Of a DNA stretch of 25,637 nt, positions 9,201 through 17,507 are shown in pieces. Position 1 is the stretch's first letter, and each line of letters begins with the position of its first letter. The stretch spans positions 1-25,637 of the forward strand of contig JAZDKP010000167.1 in the NCBI GenBank assembly GCA_043802925.1, given 5' to 3'. The position numbers were made by a program, and so were the translations under genes. Under the pieces are notes generated by a model. The model did not search any database. It saw nothing but the letters and a program-made list of their open reading frames with translations, and had not been told where the DNA came from. Source of the stretch: JAZDKP01 sp043802925. Its GTDB lineage: Bacteria; Fibrobacterota; OXYB2-FULL-49-7; JAEUSG01.

Positions 9201-12200
9201 GCGTATAAGAAAGGAGGCCGGTGGACCGTGTGAAGGTGTAGCCTGGGACGGGTGAAAGCTCGATGAGAAGCTTCACGGAAGCGGAATCAATCAGCGAGGA
9301 AGCATCGGAAATGTTGACCGTGATGGCCGGACGCGCGCTGCCGATGCGCGAATTGTTGGCCGGCGTTTGGCCCGAAAAGACCGGGGGTAGGTTGTCGACG
9401 TAAGACGCGTCCGTGATGAAAGAGACCGCGGCCGAAAGCAGGGTGTTGCCCGCGAAATCCGCGGCCTGTACCTGGTAGGTGTGCGAGCCCGCGGGGAGGG
9501 TCAGGACGGTGTCGACGCGCGCGCTGGTCCCGGAATAGGAGGTCCGCACGGGTGCGCCGTCCACGAAAAAGACCACGGTGGCGGGGTTGACCCCGCTTGC
9601 CTTGCCCGTGTCCGCGACCTGCGCGGTAATCTGCGGTAACAGGCCCACGCGGGCCCCGGATTGGGGCGAGGACGAGGCCATATAAGGCGGACGGATGTCC
9701 GCAAAAATGGTATCAGGCAGAGACAGGGGGCCCCGGTTGCCGGCCGCGTCCACCGCCTGTGCACGCACAACATTTACACCTTCACTGAGGGCGGTGTTGG
9801 GCACGTTGAACAGGCCGAGGTCATTGGCGGCCGCACTGCCGGCCGTCATCCCCAGGATGACGATTTCAACAGTGGCGCGCGCCTCGGTTCGACCGATGAC
9901 CGGGGCCGACAGCGTTTTCGAATACACGGCGAGGGTGTCAATAAAGGGCGCCGCGGGAGCGGTTGCGTCGATGGTAAAGGCCCATTGCTGGACTTTGCTG
10001 TTGTTGGCCGTGTCTTTGGCCGTAAGCTCTATCGTGTGTTCAACGGCTTCGGTCATGGGCAGCGAGGACTGGTAGAGGAGCTTGTTCTGTAGCGTGTCAA
10101 AACTGAAGGCCACCGGTGTCGCATCCACTTTCAGCATGGTGCCTGCGAGGCTGAGGCGGGTGTTGTCCGTGACCACGGCCGATATCTCGGGCGTGCGGCT
10201 GCTGACCGTGCCCGTGGGCGCCATGGCGGTGATTTGCGGGGGTTCGGCGTCGCCGGCTGAGAACTGGGTAAGGAAAAAGACGGACCGGGTCTGCAGGTTT
10301 CCGGCCCTGTCATAGACGACATAGGTGGCGAGGTACTGCCAGTTGTCCTTGAGCGGGACCAAGGCCGTGGGTTGCCAGCTCATAAGGCCGGTCTGGCTAT
10401 TGAAGGCGGCCCCGTGGCGGTCGGCGCTGCCGCCCACCAGCGTATCGGCCATCGACATCTTGTCAATAACCATCAGATAGCTCTGAAGCGAGTCCACAAC
10501 GCCCCCCGAATCCGAGAGCGTGGCCGAAATGACGGGCCGGTTAATGCTCACGAGCGCACCGTCGAGCGGGTAGGCGCCGGAGATGACGGGCGGCCGGGTG
10601 TCGAGAACCACGGTCATGGCCTGGCTGATGCTGCTGGTGTTACCGGCGGTGTCCACGGCATAGGCCGTGACGCGGTTTTGGCCTTCGTTCAGCACAATGG
10701 CTTTTTGAAAATTTCCGGTTGAATCCGCGATGACGGTTCCGAGCGTATCACTCAGACGGAGCAGGACCACGGACGCCTTGGATTCGGACTTGCCGGCCAC
10801 CGTAATCTGCTGGGAATTGGTGGGTGAACTGGCCGGATAGACCTGGGGACGCTGGGGTGCGGTCGCGTCGACATAAAAGGTCCACTTGAGCGAATCGGTG
10901 TTATGGGCTGGGGAAAGATCACTCGCGATAATGCGCATGGAATGGGACCCATCCGCAAGCGCGGTTGTGGGCTGGTACTTCAATTCGGAACCCGTTAAGG
11001 ACCCACTGACGAAGATGCTGTCCAGTGTGAAGACGAGGGTACCGCCGTCCACGCCCGAAAGGTCGCTGACGTTTACACGGATTTGGGGCATCGTGTTGTT
11101 GACAACGGCATTGGGCGCGGGATAGGGGGTCGAAAAGACCGGGGGATTCCGGTCATTCCTGAAGGTGTCCACAACGAACGTCACGACCTGTGTGTCGGAG
11201 GGGTTGCCCGCAAGGTCCCGGTACGCGGCTTGGTAGGTCAGGACATCATTGTTGTTGAAGGGACGGGCAGGGTCTTGATAGGTAAACACGCCGTTGGAAT
11301 ATGAAATCATGGAGGAATGGATGGTCGCGGAACCGATTTGCAAGAAGAAGGAGTCGGGCCGTACCCCGGCGCCGCTGCCGTCCGTGACCTGGAAAGTGAA
11401 GAGTGGGGCGAGGACGCTGACGGTATCCTGGTTGGCGGGAGAAAGGGATACAAAGGCGGGCCGGTTGTTGTCAAAGAACACGTTCACCGGGGGGCTGTAG
11501 GTGCTGGCATTGTTCAGGGAGTCGGCCGCGGTTGCCAGAAAGGAGTTATTCCCGTTTGTCAGCGTGATGGGGCCCAGAGAGAAGGTCCCGGAGGCGCTTG
11601 CATTCCCCGATGCCGCCAGGGTGCCATTACAAAAGAGCTGGATAAAGGCCTGGGGTTCGTTCGTGCTTCCGCTCACAGTCACGGTCTGGACGTTGGTGGG
11701 GCTTGTGAGCGCGGTCACCTGCGGCACGCCGGGCGCGTCCGAATCGAGCAGAAAGGTCCAGGCCGTATTGGCGTTGTTGTGGTTGGTGGAGGCGTCCGCC
11801 ACGTAAAGGCTGCAGTGGTGCATACCCTGCGAAAGGGCAGCGCTCGGCGTGAAGGTGACTTCGCCCGTGGCGCCGTTGTATGTGTGCGTCTTGAGCACGC
11901 CGTCGAGGAACAGGCGGGTGGCGCTCTCGTCAAGGCCGTTTTCATTGTCCGCGGCCACGGCGCTGATACGCGGCGTGGGGCTGGTTTGCGAGGTGGTCGG
12001 TGACACGGAGGAAATGACGGGCGGAATGTTGTCGTTGTAGGATTTGTCCACATAAAATGCAATGGAGTCGCCCGGAAGCACATTGCCGGCCTGATCCGCG
12101 GCCCGCACCTTGAAAAAGTTCCAGGTCTTGTCCGTCAGGTTGACGGGTACGGAATATGAAAACCTGGAGACGCCGTCCCAGGTCCCGGTGACCGGGACGT

Positions 12201-15200
12201 CGTTCAGACTGAATTGGAGGGAATCGGTGTTGAGCCCGGCTCCGCCCAGGTCGTGTAGTGCGGACCAGAGCAAGGGTTTCTGGCTGATGAGGGTGTCGTG
12301 CATCTTCGGTAAGGTGCTGTCGGTCACTGGCGCCGTGACGTCCATCACCACCGTCACGGGCGTGCATTCCGCGCTTATGTTGCCGGCGGAATCGGTCTGC
12401 AGGGCTGTGATCGCGTTGTTTCCGTTTCCGAGTGAAATGACCATGCCAAAGGTGTCCTGGGCGCCCATGTTCTGCCAGGCCGTCTGGGTCCCGTTATTGA
12501 AAACCTGAATGTAACTGTTGCGCTCCGCAATGCCTTTTACCAGGACCGAACCCGTGTTGGTGTATGGGGGCATTTCCGAGGCGAGTAGGACCGGCGGCGC
12601 CGGTGAGGTCGCATCGAGCATGATTGTGTCAGAACTGTAGAGGCCGGTATTGCCCGCGCTATCAATCTGGCGGACCTTGACGATGTTCTGCCCCTCGGCC
12701 AGCGTGAGGTTGTTGAACTGGTAGCTGGTGGAGGCGGCGCTGAGCGTACAGGCGGCTGCAAGGCCCGCGCCGACGTAGACCTGCACTGTGGCCTTGGGCT
12801 CGCCGTTGCCGAAGACCGTGATGGCCGGGTTGCTGGTCAGCGCGGGCAGCGGGTAAAGGTAAGGCGCGTCCGGATTCACATCGTCAACGTTAAAGTTCCA
12901 ACTGAAGGTTCCCCGGTTCTGGTTGGTGGATCGATCCAGGGCGACCACATCAATCTGGTTTACACCCTGGTTGAAGCCGACCTTGGTTTGGGTGGAAATC
13001 AGACCGTTGACGCTGTCAAAGGTGATGTCGGTTGGAAATGTCAAGGAGGTTCCATGGTTTACGGTAATCGAAATTTCACCGTGTGTGTCGATTCCCGAGG
13101 GGTCCGAGACGTTGACGGTCACATAACCTGTGCCGTGGTTGAAGGCGGGACCTGGTGACGGTGAGGGATTGCTGAACGTCGGCGCGGTGTTGTCGTTCAT
13201 GGTCGGATCAACAAAGAAGTTGATCACCGCGGTATCGTTAATACCGCCATTCCCCGCAGAATCCTTTACAAACCAGGTCACCCGGTGCCAGGCCTGATCC
13301 TGAAGACCGTAGTCCGGGGTATAATGCACATAGTTAGGATAGTACGGCCATAACTGGAGCGGCGTCAGAATATCGCCATCGAGGGTCATATGAAGGGTGG
13401 AGGAGTCCTGCTTGATGGAGCCGTTGTCCGCCATGATGGCGCGGAGATAAGGCATCAGGCTGGAGATCGTGTCGTTATTGGCGATGGAAAAACCGGACCA
13501 GGTGGGCGCCACCGTGTCCACCTTGAACGTATCGGCCAGTGAGTAATCGCTGAAATTGTCCCCGTCGTCCCGGCACCGGACATGCCAGTAATAGGTGCCG
13601 TTGCCCAGGTATCCCGTTGGCACATTGTACAGGCTTCCGCTCATACTGTCGGACAACAGCAGCGTGGAAAAGGTGGCGCTGGTCGAAAGTTGAAAATAAT
13701 AGCGGCTTGCGCCGGAGACTGCGTTCCATTCGAGGGTCGGCGTGTGGAGATTGGAATTGGGTTCAGCGAGGAGCGTGGGTACGGAGGGTGCCACCCGGTC
13801 GATGTAGCTGCCGCCCTGGTTTTCCTTTTGCATCTGGAGGTCGAGTCCGTTACGGCTGTGGGTCCAGAGAAAAATGAAATCGCCGTTATTGTTTAAATCG
13901 GTCCAGACGCGCATTGGATAGGAGGCGGAGTAGGGTTGGTTGCCCGATGCTTCGGAAATGGCCATGCCGTTGACGGTTGTCCATCCGGTCGCACGTGTTG
14001 CGGTATAGGTGTACCGGGTGGCGTAGATATTGTTTGAACCGTCGCGCGGGTCCGCCCATGATATCAGCACCCCGGGGTCCGCAGAAAGGGTGTCGAGTGT
14101 AAGTTTGGGATCAAACTGGTTGCCCGTGGCATTGCAGACCTCGACGCCCGTGCTGGTGTTCCAGGTGCCCGAAGCATATAAGGTCGAGGTGCAATTGATC
14201 CGGGTTGCCCAGATGTCGTTTCCGGAGGTGCCGGAATTGCGCGGGTCGACCCAGGCGAGGTAGACTGATTTTCCGTAGGTGATGCTGCTGAACGGTGCCA
14301 TCACCGGTACGGTCGGGTTTCCAACAGCGCTGCTGACCAGTGCGCCACCGGTCGCCATTTTCTGCCCCCCGTTGAGGTTGATGCGCTGGACGAAAATGTC
14401 ATTGTCGGTGGTCATGCTCAGGAAGGCAAAGAAGGCGCCGCCGCTGTCGTCCGGGCACATGTTGAACTGCGACTGATCGCCGGCCATGGGCGTGGTGACT
14501 CCCACGGGGGCGCCGCTGTTCCACATGAGCGTGAAAGCAGCGTCCGAAGTGCCGGAAAATCGCTGGGCGTAGATATCAATTCCGTTGACCCCATGGTTGT
14601 CGTACCAAGCCACGATGGCGGAGTTGGAGCTGCTCGGGATGAGCTTGGGGGAATAACTGCTGATGGATGTTGTACTGACCGCCCGGCCGTTGCTGGCCCA
14701 GAGGATGTTTCCGGAGACGTCCACGCGCTGGGCGTAAATGTAGTAATAGCTGCCGCGCATTTCGCGCCAGGAGATGATGGCTCCGTTAGCGCCGTCTGTT
14801 ACCATGCTCAAATCATATTTATTGTAGGTGGTGGTAATGATGGGCTTGCCATTGGTGTATCCGGACCAGGCGCTGGACGTGTAGGCCGCGCCGGCCGCGT
14901 CGCGGCGGCACATGTAGATGGTGGTACCGCGTATAAAGCTGACGATAAAGAATGCACCGCTTGAGGTGATCTGGTAGGTACCCAGTGAAGCGGAGTTGTC
15001 ATTGTTAATGACGTACTGCGGCGTATAGACGGAACCGTCGTCTTTTACTCTTTTAATCATGAGATTGCCGTACGTATTGCCGTTATTGTCACGGTAGGCC
15101 ACCATGGTGCCTGCGGTATACGGCGAATACGAGGGCGCGGGAATGGCCGCGGCGGAAAACTGGTCCCCTGTTCCGGCTTCGATGTCCGTATTCTTGAAAC

Positions 15201-15291
15201 GGTTGGGCGTAAAGTTGGGTTCGGGCTGGGCCCCTACGCTTATGGCGGAGAAAAACACAAAAGAGGTAAGCAGAAAAAGAAGCTTTTCCAT
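6220..15291 (-). CDS. Giant T9SS-exported surface protein with propeller, Ig-like super-repeats and sorting domain
   Basis: A 3023-residue protein. Signal peptide 1-21 (LLFLLTSFVFFSAISVGA). Residues about 150-490 hold at least six propeller-like repeats with motifs such as LISWADPRDGSNNIYATR and VAWYDNHGVNGIDIYAQR. A fibronectin/Ig-like domain follows (about 500-590). From about 590 to 2150 come sixteen Ig-like domains of 90-110 residues, joined by linkers like NDNIPPVIS and DATAP. A cadherin-like domain (VTAKEDSSFAFQI) lies at about 2155-2250. A domain with LLRGWNQVGNPYPFPI lies at about 2590-2760. The C-terminus is a T9SS sorting domain (NAPNPFNPSTRIRY to RRMILVK). No catalytic motif was seen; adhesion or a structural surface role is likely. 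It is coupled to the CsgG-like gene by a TAATG overlap, with GAAGGGAGG as its ribosome binding site. Confidence 0.85.
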   Translation of the reverse strand: MEKLLFLLTSFVFFSAISVGAQPEPNFTPNRFKNTDIEAGTGDQFSAAAIPAPSYSPYTAGTMVAYRDNNGNTYGNLMIKRVKDDGSVYTPQYVINNDNSASLGTYQITSSGAFFIVSFIRGTTIYMCRRDAAGAAYTSSAWSGYTNGKPIITTTYNKYDLSMVTDGANGAIISWREMRGSYYYIYAQRVDVSGNILWASNGRAVSTTSISSYSPKLIPSSSNSAIVAWYDNHGVNGIDIYAQRFSGTSDAAFTLMWNSGAPVGVTTPMAGDQSQFNMCPDDSGGAFFAFLSMTTDNDIFVQRINLNGGQKMATGGALVSSAVGNPTVPVMAPFSSITYGKSVYLAWVDPRNSGTSGNDIWATRINCTSTLYASGTWNTSTGVEVCNATGNQFDPKLTLDTLSADPGVLISWADPRDGSNNIYATRYTYTATRATGWTTVNGMAISEASGNQPYSASYPMRVWTDLNNNGDFIFLWTHSRNGLDLQMQKENQGGSYIDRVAPSVPTLLAEPNSNLHTPTLEWNAVSGASRYYFQLSTSATFSTLLLSDSMSGSLYNVPTGYLGNGTYYWHVRCRDDGDNFSDYSLADTFKVDTVAPTWSGFSIANNDTISSLMPYLRAIMADNGSIKQDSSTLHMTLDGDILTPLQLWPYYPNYVHYTPDYGLQDQAWHRVTWFVKDSAGNGGINDTAVINFFVDPTMNDNTAPTFSNPSPSPGPAFNHGTGYVTVNVSDPSGIDTHGEISITVNHGTSLTFPTDITFDSVNGLISTQTKVGFNQGVNQIDVVALDRSTNQNRGTFSWNFNVDDVNPDAPYLYPLPALTSNPAITVFGNGEPKATVQVYVGAGLAAACTLSAASTSYQFNNLTLAEGQNIVKVRQIDSAGNTGLYSSDTIMLDATSPAPPVLLASEMPPYTNTGSVLVKGIAERNSYIQVFNNGTQTAWQNMGAQDTFGMVISLGNGNNAITALQTDSAGNISAECTPVTVVMDVTAPVTDSTLPKMHDTLISQKPLLWSALHDLGGAGLNTDSLQFSLNDVPVTGTWDGVSRFSYSVPVNLTDKTWNFFKVRAADQAGNVLPGDSIAFYVDKSYNDNIPPVISSVSPTTSQTSPTPRISAVAADNENGLDESATRLFLDGVLKTHTYNGATGEVTFTPSAALSQGMHHCSLYVADASTNHNNANTAWTFLLDSDAPGVPQVTALTSPTNVQTVTVSGSTNEPQAFIQLFCNGTLAASGNASASGTFSLGPITLTNGNNSFLATAADSLNNASTYSPPVNVFFDNNRPAFVSLSPANQDTVSVLAPLFTFQVTDGSGAGVRPDSFFLQIGSATIHSSMISYSNGVFTYQDPARPFNNNDVLTYQAAYRDLAGNPSDTQVVTFVVDTFRNDRNPPVFSTPYPAPNAVVNNTMPQIRVNVSDLSGVDGGTLVFTLDSIFVSGSLTGSELKYQPTTALADGSHSMRIIASDLSPAHNTDSLKWTFYVDATAPQRPQVYPASSPTNSQQITVAGKSESKASVVLLRLSDTLGTVIADSTGNFQKAIVLNEGQNRVTAYAVDTAGNTSSISQAMTVVLDTRPPVISGAYPLDGALVSINRPVISATLSDSGGVVDSLQSYLMVIDKMSMADTLVGGSADRHGAAFNSQTGLMSWQPTALVPLKDNWQYLATYVVYDRAGNLQTRSVFFLTQFSAGDAEPPQITAMAPTGTVSSRTPEISAVVTDNTRLSLAGTMLKVDATPVAFSFDTLQNKLLYQSSLPMTEAVEHTIELTAKDTANNSKVQQWAFTIDATAPAAPFIDTLAVYSKTLSAPVIGRTEARATVEIVILGMTAGSAAANDLGLFNVPNTALSEGVNVVRAQAVDAAGNRGPLSLPDTIFADIRPPYMASSSPQSGARVGLLPQITAQVADTGKASGVNPATVVFFVDGAPVRTSYSGTSARVDTVLTLPAGSHTYQVQAADFAGNTLLSAAVSFITDASYVDNLPPVFSGQTPANNSRIGSARPAITVNISDASSLIDSASVKLLIELSPVPGYTFTRSTGLLSYTPATDFTEGMKNIMVIATDVPGNKDTVEWKFLVDLTPPAKPHFLTTSDTLVPSAFVTLQAMSQTGANVSLYRDSILISSIPALASDTFLLADLPVQKGINRFHLIAQDEVGNTSVPSETLNVVYNTAAPIIGNAGIGSVTAKEDSSFAFQIIVSDADGNRLYYHILVPVNADSFGMAVDSNGLFSWHPSLPAASMAVQIRVDDGFGMADTMLFLATANAVNDKPVFAGLTDSAVTRVDSVRIPFTLSDEDNATLSAFGVKNPPAPSMHVVHGTGNNYTLVFFSDSAFADTVRLYAYDGTDSTFAKLFVSVSLQAATRTLTFPLLTDTLRLALGLGPDTVALYFPYDVDIAGKLAVLQHVTPVAADSIEGNITRVGEIYDLSGLDSGFTCRLVLPIPSAYTGSAHNLMIFRRANPAAPWRALRDLDTGLRPFYVAAWLTGFSQYVLGLDTAAPRLRIDSVNAGLVVCATLTENILNPEVALWYRAGGAAPLSKKQVVLTVNGTATVRDTVPASFASTAANGFEFWLSATDGNHTAVSPHRSVEKALAGAALPATAVSAEQFRMVSLPFLAGAATPDSILAALITADDKEWRIGRWFATGVDQGSYVDHAPGSTDAFLQLRPGNAVWVYAKNAPGSPFPVHGSYSTPLVRTDSVTQGYEVSLLRGWNQVGNPYPFPIRAADVRLDTHLVQDVFYAWLPTTQAYAAEDTLEPYTGYWVLANAPTTLLFPSLPPGTALGRVLSDSLRWTAELAIAGKGEGALIRVGEGALGTELRDNGLDLVGPPSITGSVRLSVPHKEWKQWGSSAYVQDIRDVRAEGNVWDARATRSAGLGAAACYTLALRNPEKVPGAEALVAYFPAENMVRDLRKGNVEVALAPGETTAEFRIVAGSADYVARNTLGAQEAPATTDLTQNAPNPFNPSTRIRYQVQKAGNVSVTVYDLRGRVVVQLANRFHKAGYYTVPWNGNTRQGLRAASGMYVYRMESGKFAKTRRMILVK
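8831..13203 (-). repeat. A-B-C Ig-like super-repeat inside the giant surface protein
   Basis: At protein level the Ig-like domains follow a three-domain order. Type A opens with DNxPPVxS and carries a YTPxxxLxEGxH-like strand. Type B opens with P-x-V and contains a TVxGxxExxAxVxL strand. Type C opens PPVISxxxPxxGxxVS. Units start at about residues 697, 1084, 1378, 1677 and 1964, so the complete A-B-C units are 287-299 residues long. The first unit has an extra B (A-B-B-C, 387 residues) and the last ends A-B before the cadherin-like domain. Boundaries are approximate. Confidence 0.65.
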
Positions 15292-16061
15292 TAACGGCCT
15301 CCCTTCATTTGCGGAACAAGGCTTGCGGGCGGATTGGGGTAGGCGGGCCGCTCGTCGGTTGCCGTGGGGGTCTTCTTATCATTGCTGGCATTGTTCATAA
15401 GGATGAAAGCACCGATGCCACCGGCAAGGGCTGCCACGCCGAGGGTCACATAGAGCCAGGTGTTGCTTTTGCCCTTCTGCACGGATTCATCGGATGCCGG
15501 CGCCGGTGTCGTTTCCGCACTGGCTGCGGGCGTGGTCTTGACCGCATCCTGCGCGGCCTCGGACAGCGCCGGTTTATCGCGTACGCATATTTTTTTTGCG
15601 ATACCCACAATGGTTTCGGTCAGGAGCCCGTCGATTTCGCCCTTGTAGTATTGCGAGGCGGAGCGGAGGATGCGGCTGGTGCCGAGGTCGAGCATGCGCA
15701 CCGAGATGGAGTAGGTTTTACCCACCTTGCCGATGGAGCCTACAATCATGGCGTCCACGCCCAGGAGTTGTCCCATTTCCACGGCGCAGGCGTCGTTGGT
15801 GCAGGCCCCGGACTGCTGGAACCCCTGTTCTTTTAATATAACGTCCATTTTACTGCGTTCGAGGACGGTATAGGCATTCAATTCAATGACATTGTTCCGG
15901 AGCGCTTCGGAAAGGGTTTTCACTTCGCCCGCATCGAGCCCGGTCCCCTCCATGTCTAGGACCGCGATGGAACGGATGGGTTTTTCTTCCGCAAGAGCAG
16001 GGGAGGACACTGCGAACAGGCAGGTCAGCACCAATAAAACCATGTAAAACGGGTAACGCAT
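15291..16061 (-). CDS. CsgG-like envelope protein with C-terminal membrane segment
   Basis: A 256-residue protein. The signal peptide (1-24, VLLVLTCLFAVSSPALA) has no lipobox cysteine. The periplasmic domain (about 28-160) shows the CsgG/LpoB-like pattern: RSIAVLDMEGTGLDAGE, then LNAYTVLERSKMDVILKEQ, GVDAMIVGSIGKVGKTYSIS and VRMLDLGTSRIL. Cys87 and Cys92 could form a disulfide. A proline/alanine-rich stretch (about 170-195) leads to one hydrophobic segment (202-222) and a short polar tail. Related domains sense or assemble envelope secretion systems. The TAA stop shares one base with the ATG of the giant protein gene, so the two are co-translated; a role in export or anchoring of that protein is my inference. 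GGAG lies 8 nt before the start. Confidence 0.75.
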   Translation of the reverse strand: MRYPFYMVLLVLTCLFAVSSPALAEEKPIRSIAVLDMEGTGLDAGEVKTLSEALRNNVIELNAYTVLERSKMDVILKEQGFQQSGACTNDACAVEMGQLLGVDAMIVGSIGKVGKTYSISVRMLDLGTSRILRSASQYYKGEIDGLLTETIVGIAKKICVRDKPALSEAAQDAVKTTPAASAETTPAPASDESVQKGKSNTWLYVTLGVAALAGGIGAFILMNNASNDKKTPTATDERPAYPNPPASLVPQMKGGR

Positions 16062-16099
16062 GATAAGGGCTCCTTGTATTAATACAATATTAAAGTATG

Positions 16100-16119
16100 C
16101 CCTGCAGGCCTCTGCAGGG
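16100..16119 (-). promoter_or_regulatory. Inverted repeat in the CsgG-like gene leader
   Basis: CCCTGCAG (16100-16107) and CTGCAGGG (16112-16119) form a perfect 8-bp inverted repeat with a 4-nt loop, between the putative promoter and the start codon. It may be a protein-binding site or a leader hairpin that stabilises the mRNA. Confidence 0.4.
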
Positions 16120-16127
16120 GTTTCGGT

Positions 16128-16156
16128 AATATAAATGATGAAGAATCAATGTTCAA
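16128..16156 (-). promoter_or_regulatory. Putative promoter of the CsgG-like/giant protein operon
   Basis: On the minus strand TTGAAC (16151-16156) and TATATT (16128-16133) are separated by 17 bp, in a locally AT-rich stretch 67 bp upstream of the start codon. The match is to the general sigma-70 consensus; the true consensus in this organism may differ. Confidence 0.4.
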
Positions 16157-16200
16157 ATCAAATATTATATCTTATAGATATTAACGCGATATCAAAGCAA

Positions 16201-16230
16201 AGCCCCTTTTTTTTGATAAAAAGAGGGGCT
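16201..16230 (-). terminator. Terminator after the 317-residue T9SS cargo gene
   Basis: AGCCCC (16201-16206) pairs with GGGGCT (16225-16230) and the stem is extended by A-T pairs through the flanking T and A tracts. On the minus strand the hairpin starts 25 nt after the TGA-side end of the 317-residue gene and is followed by TTGCTTTG. It separates that gene from the CsgG-like operon, which then has its own promoter. Confidence 0.7.
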
Positions 16231-16254
16231 CACTTGTGTGAAAAGCAATAGCGC

Positions 16255-17208
16255 TCAGCGCGTAATGGTAAAGCGTCCCTGGACGGTTTTACCGGCCTCG
16301 GTGATGCGGTAAACATAGACGCCGTTGGACTGAAGGCGTCCCTGTGCGTCCCTGTTGTCCCAGAGGGCCTGTCCATCGGACCCGTCCAGAGTACGGACCA
16401 GCATGCCGTTCACGGTAAAGATCCGTATGGGCAATTCACGGCCCGCTGAGGTGAAGCGAAGGTTTGTGGAATAGTTTGCAGGATTGGGGAATGCAATGGC
16501 ACTCAGCGCAGCCGGACGGTTTACCGCGGACTTTTCGACCGCAATGGGCGTGCCGCTCGGGTTCCAGCGTATTTTTACATTGGCATCGTTGGAGATGCGC
16601 ATTTCACCGGATTGGCCCGAGGCGCGTACAATGCGGAGGCCGCCGCAGCCATTGGCAAGGTCAAACACGAGCTGGGAATCGAGCACTGCGTAGCACATCT
16701 GGCCCGACACCATCATTTTTATGACTGCTGGCGTGCTGTTCACATGCGAGCCGCCCTGGCCGTTCGATGCGGATTCAAGCGTGCTGGAGGAACTGCCGCT
16801 CACCCAGTTTACAGGCGCACTGGTGCTGTACGAACGGTACTTGTAGCAGACCGAACCGTCCTGCGCGGTTTCGCTGGCGCTGCCATTGTTCCAGTTGCCC
16901 ACGACCGAGGAGAGGGTGGTGTTGAAGGCCGCTGAATCGTAATCGTACTGGGTGCCGCCGGAGCTGAATGCGTATTGTTTGAAGAACAGGGTACAGGGCA
17001 GCATCAATGTTGTGCTCGCGCAGTTGAGCCGGATGAGTGTGGAATAGTAGCCCGGGCCGTTGCCCACGCGGCAGCTTACCTTGCCGCCCGCGTTGTTGAC
17101 GTCTTCGCCGGTATAGGAAGAGACCTGCGTGACCTCGCCCGTGACTGAACTCTGCGCGTAGACCGCGGCGAACGTTGCCAGGACCGCGATCCGTAACAGA
17201 TACCTCAT
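16255..17208 (-). CDS. Secreted T9SS cargo protein of unknown function
   Basis: A 317-residue protein. The signal peptide (MRYLLRIAVLATFAAVYA) precedes Q19. The middle part (about 20-235) is rich in Ser, Thr, Asn and Gly with six spaced cysteines and matches no family I can name. Its content suggests an all-beta extracellular domain. The C-terminus (about 240-317) is a T9SS sorting domain: AFPNPANYSTNLRF, PIRIFTVNGMLVRTL, a SNGVYVYRI strand, and the end FTITR. It stands alone between two terminators, so it is a separate transcription unit. The function is unknown; it shares its export route with its neighbours. Confidence 0.75.
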   Translation of the reverse strand: MRYLLRIAVLATFAAVYAQSSVTGEVTQVSSYTGEDVNNAGGKVSCRVGNGPGYYSTLIRLNCASTTLMLPCTLFFKQYAFSSGGTQYDYDSAAFNTTLSSVVGNWNNGSASETAQDGSVCYKYRSYSTSAPVNWVSGSSSSTLESASNGQGGSHVNSTPAVIKMMVSGQMCYAVLDSQLVFDLANGCGGLRIVRASGQSGEMRISNDANVKIRWNPSGTPIAVEKSAVNRPAALSAIAFPNPANYSTNLRFTSAGRELPIRIFTVNGMLVRTLDGSDGQALWDNRDAQGRLQSNGVYVYRITEAGKTVQGRFTITR

Positions 17209-17284
17209 GGGGACCCCTTTTTTAAGTTATGGTTGCCAGCTTTGTTAACCGGGCCGGATAATCGTCGCTTACGTTTCAAAAATC

Positions 17285-17318
17285 AAAGGGACGCGCACCC
17301 GGAGGTGTGCATCCCTTT
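17285..17318 (-). terminator. Terminator after the polysaccharide operon
   Basis: A 15-position stem (17285-17299 with 17304-17318) with a 4-nt loop. On the minus strand one position is a G-U pair and one is a mismatch. It is followed by GATTTTTG. It lies about 190 nt beyond the stop of the 960-residue gene, so the transcript carries a long 3' segment. Confidence 0.7.
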
Positions 17319-17349
17319 ATTGGGGATGTTAAAATAGGTAATAAATACC

Positions 17350-17467
17350 GGTCCCGCAAGACTTTTCTCGCCCGGCGCGCTAAACCGTTGTGCCCACAAG
17401 GAAGCGTGTCCGAGGCTTCAAAGACAGCCGATTGCTGTGTGCCGGGGATGGCCGTCAGCGCCGGACC
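17350..17467 (-). ncRNA. Candidate structured RNA in the 3' spacer of the operon
   Basis: This 118-nt spacer holds several nested pairings. GGTCC (17350-17354) pairs with GGACC (17463-17467) as a closing helix. GCAAGA (17356-17361) pairs with TCTCGC (17366-17371); its one irregular pair is G-U only on the minus strand. CCGGCG/GCT (17372-17381) pairs with AGCGCCGG (17457-17464), partly competing with the closing helix. GAAGC/GCTTC (17401-17405, 17415-17419) and ACAGC/GCTGT (17424-17428, 17434-17438) are small hairpins. A terminator follows downstream. No known RNA family is recognised; it could be a 3'-end-derived small RNA. Confidence 0.3.
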
Positions 17468-17507
17468 CACGGCATGGGCCGCCCCTATGCATTCTTTCCC
17501 TTTTGAT

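Noticed and set aside
8392..9255. 287-residue rightward frame inside the giant gene
   Set aside because: It is opposite well-formed Ig-like and cadherin-like domains, has Gly/Val/His-rich composition typical of antisense frames, and no ribosome binding site.
8831..13203. CRISPR-like or nucleotide tandem repeat
   Set aside because: The repetition is at protein level with diverged DNA; no short identical repeats with regular spacers were seen anywhere in the window.
17276..17470. 64-residue leftward ORF in the intergenic spacer
   Set aside because: It runs through a terminator hairpin and a foldable RNA segment, starts without a clear ribosome binding site, and resembles no protein family.
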